From Desulfovibrio sp. (GTDB lineage: Bacteria; Desulfobacterota; Desulfovibrionia; Desulfovibrionales; Desulfovibrionaceae), in the NCBI GenBank assembly GCA_028708195.1, contig JAQVZK010000143.1, positions 1 to 6,252 on the forward strand: DNA of 6,252 nt, written 5' to 3'. Positions within the stretch are counted from its first letter, which is position 1. Each line of letters begins with the position of its first letter. Positions 5,417 through 6,252 of the stretch are shown here, in pieces. The position numbers and the translations under genes were made by a program. The notes below the pieces were generated by a model, which ran no database searches, was not told the DNA's origin, and was given only the letters and a program-made list of their open reading frames with translations.

Positions 5417-5959
5417 TTATTTCTTGCCGCCCTTGTCGTTTTTCTTTTCTTTGAACAGTTTGTTCACTTCAGTGAGCACATCCTGCGTCAGATCCATGGA
5501 CTGGTCAGCATACAGAACGCCACCGGCGGTAACGTCAACCACAAAGTTGAAGCCCTTGGCGCGGGCCACTTCATAGGTGGCGCTGAAAACAAGAGTAACC
5601 ATGTCTTGGCGCAGTTTTACTTCTTCCTGTTCAACCTTGCGCAGGAAGTTACGGGTCTTTTGATCAAGATCCTGCTTGGAGCGGATGAATTCCAGCTTCT
5701 TTTCTTCGCTGACCTTGGGATTCTTGAGAGCTTCGGCCTTTTTCTTCAGAGATTCCCCCTGCTTTTCAAGAGCCGAACGTTCTTTGCCAAATTTGTCTTC
5801 CATCTGCTTTTTGGCAGCTTCGGCGGGCTCACTCTGGGTGGCCACCGTTTGCATGTCCACAACGCCAATTTTGGCGGCGGGCACGGCATTGCTGTCAGCC
5901 GCAAGGGCCGTTCCGGCCATGAGCATGCAGACCGCGAGGATCATCAAAACCTTGCGCAT
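5417..5959 (-). CDS. skp: OmpH/Skp-family periplasmic chaperone
   Basis: A secreted chaperone of the OmpH/Skp family. Skp holds unfolded outer-membrane proteins in the periplasm on their way to the BAM complex. The 180-residue product begins with a clear signal peptide: MRK, a hydrophobic core at 4-16, then T-A-L-A (17-20) as cleavage site. The mature protein starts at about A21. A short beta segment IGVVDMQTV (31-39) leads into a long charged coiled-coil region (about 43-125) rich in Lys, Glu and Gln, the tentacle-like arms of the family. A beta segment NFVVDVTAGGVLYAD (138-152) and a C-terminal helix DLTQDVLTEVNKLFK (156-170) follow, ending in a Lys-rich tail. The ATG at 5959 has AAGGAG 8 bases upstream (5968-5973) and starts the signal peptide, so the longer open frame to 6082 is not used. 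It is closed by its own terminator. The symbol could equally be ompH. Confidence 0.94.
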   Translation of the reverse strand: MRKVLMILAVCMLMAGTALAADSNAVPAAKIGVVDMQTVATQSEPAEAAKKQMEDKFGKERSALEKQGESLKKKAEALKNPKVSEEKKLEFIRSKQDLDQKTRNFLRKVEQEEVKLRQDMVTLVFSATYEVARAKGFNFVVDVTAGGVLYADQSMDLTQDVLTEVNKLFKEKKNDKGGKK

Positions 5960-6125
5960 GTAAAGTACTCCTTCCCCGATTGCTGTTTTTATATCTTGTC
6001 CTTGCGGAATTGGGATGACCCTTGCGCCGTAAGAAACCTGTATAATTGTGTGAGAAATGCGTCCCTTGTCCGCTTTGCACAAGCAGGTAGGGGGTGTTTA
6101 CCGCACTGGTGCAGGTGAGCCGAAT

Positions 6126-6141
6126 TTGATTAATACATCAA
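6126..6141. promoter_or_regulatory. TTGAT-N6-ATCAA inverted repeat
   Basis: TTGAT (6126-6130) and ATCAA (6137-6141) form a perfect inverted repeat with a 6-base spacer. The half-sites equal those of the FNR consensus, but FNR has a 4-base spacer, so this is at most a site for a related or different dimeric regulator. It lies just downstream of the promoter-like pair at 6169-6197 on the minus strand. Confidence 0.3.
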
Positions 6142-6168
6142 TGCGGCACGCATTTCAAATCCCTGCAT

Positions 6169-6197
6169 CACATAGCACCAGCGCTTTCGGGCGTCAA
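6169..6197 (-). promoter_or_regulatory. Candidate sigma-70-type promoter reading toward ompH
   Basis: On the minus strand TTGACG (plus-strand 6192-6197) is followed after exactly 17 bases by TATGTG (6169-6174). The -35 box matches the consensus in five of six positions, the -10 box in only three. Transcription would start near 6162 and leave a leader of about 200 bases before ompH. Proposed from sequence only. Confidence 0.35.
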
Positions 6198-6252
6198 GGA
6201 ATTCTGGGCAGGCCGTTTTTTTAACAAGCGATCTTTGTATGCAAGTATACCT

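Larger units (their letters stand above)
5960..6252. other. Gene-free region upstream of ompH, at the window edge
   Basis: About 290 bases with no gene I can support. It holds the ompH ribosome site (5968-5973), an AT-rich patch near 5987-5996, the palindrome GCACTGGTGC (6103-6112), the inverted repeat at 6126-6141, a promoter-like pair at 6169-6197 and a T7 run on the plus strand (6216-6222). Short minus-strand frames are open at the right edge (stops at 6168-6170 and 6130-6132). One may be the tail of an upstream gene, but nothing in them is recognisable. Confidence 0.5.

Noticed and set aside
5606..6118. Plus-strand open frame of 170 codons
   Set aside because: Antisense to ompH, whose signal peptide and coiled coil are unmistakable.
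6126..6141. True FNR box
   Set aside because: Half-sites match, but the spacer is 6 bases instead of 4.
6130..6252. Possible C-terminal tails of an upstream minus-strand gene (frames ending at 6168-6170 or 6130-6132)
   Set aside because: Only 28 and 41 codons are visible, neither ends in a pattern I recognise (such as the terminal Phe of an outer-membrane barrel), and a promoter-like pair overlaps them.
1..6252. CRISPR array, insertion sequence, tRNA or rRNA gene
   Set aside because: No regularly spaced repeats, transposase motifs or structural RNA signatures were seen.

Overview
This window reads as ordinary chromosomal DNA of a Gram-negative anaerobe, most likely a sulfate-reducing deltaproteobacterium of the Desulfovibrio group. 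That placement is inference. It rests on a coenzyme-B12-dependent (class II) ribonucleotide reductase with a C-terminal TSCPD-type domain and cysteine tail, an OmpH/Skp periplasmic chaperone (so an outer membrane), GC-rich coding DNA, and the style of the proteins. No mobile element, CRISPR array, tRNA or rRNA gene was seen.

Layout. The plus strand opens inside nrdJ (3-1664, 5' end cut off). A YdjM-like membrane metal-dependent hydrolase (1677-2183) follows after 12 bases and is probably cotranscribed. Then comes a gene-free stretch of about 490 bases (2184-2673). Its left half is GC-rich and hairpin-rich. Its right half falls abruptly to about one third G+C and probably carries the promoter and leader of cfa. 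Cyclopropane-fatty-acyl-phospholipid synthase (cfa, 2674-3780) ends at a textbook terminator (3825-3864). Next is an unrecognised membrane protein of 260 residues (3900-4682, GTG start), whose terminator hairpin begins inside its own last codons.

The right part is on the minus strand and converges on the membrane protein gene. fabZ (4764-5231) encodes the 3-hydroxyacyl-ACP dehydratase, and ompH/skp (5417-5959) encodes a secreted coiled-coil chaperone. They are separated by a clear minus-strand terminator (5357-5394), so fabZ needs its own promoter. The final ~290 bases (5960-6252) look regulatory, with a promoter-like pair and a palindrome.

How the genes relate. Three of them concern the cell envelope: FabZ feeds fatty acid synthesis, Cfa modifies finished phospholipid acyl chains, and OmpH escorts outer-membrane proteins. 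In many Gram-negative bacteria ompH/skp and fabZ belong to a bamA-skp-lpxD-fabZ-lpxA cluster. Here lpxD is absent between them and lpxA does not follow fabZ.

The best items for a second look are four. (1) The unknown membrane protein shows a gapless internal repeat at an offset of 145 residues, with charge placement suggesting inverted topology. (2) Two long G/C homopolymers lie inside cfa and fabZ. (3) There is an AT-rich leader before cfa. (4) The ompH-fabZ arrangement is split. I see no convincing evidence of a wholly new multi-gene system.
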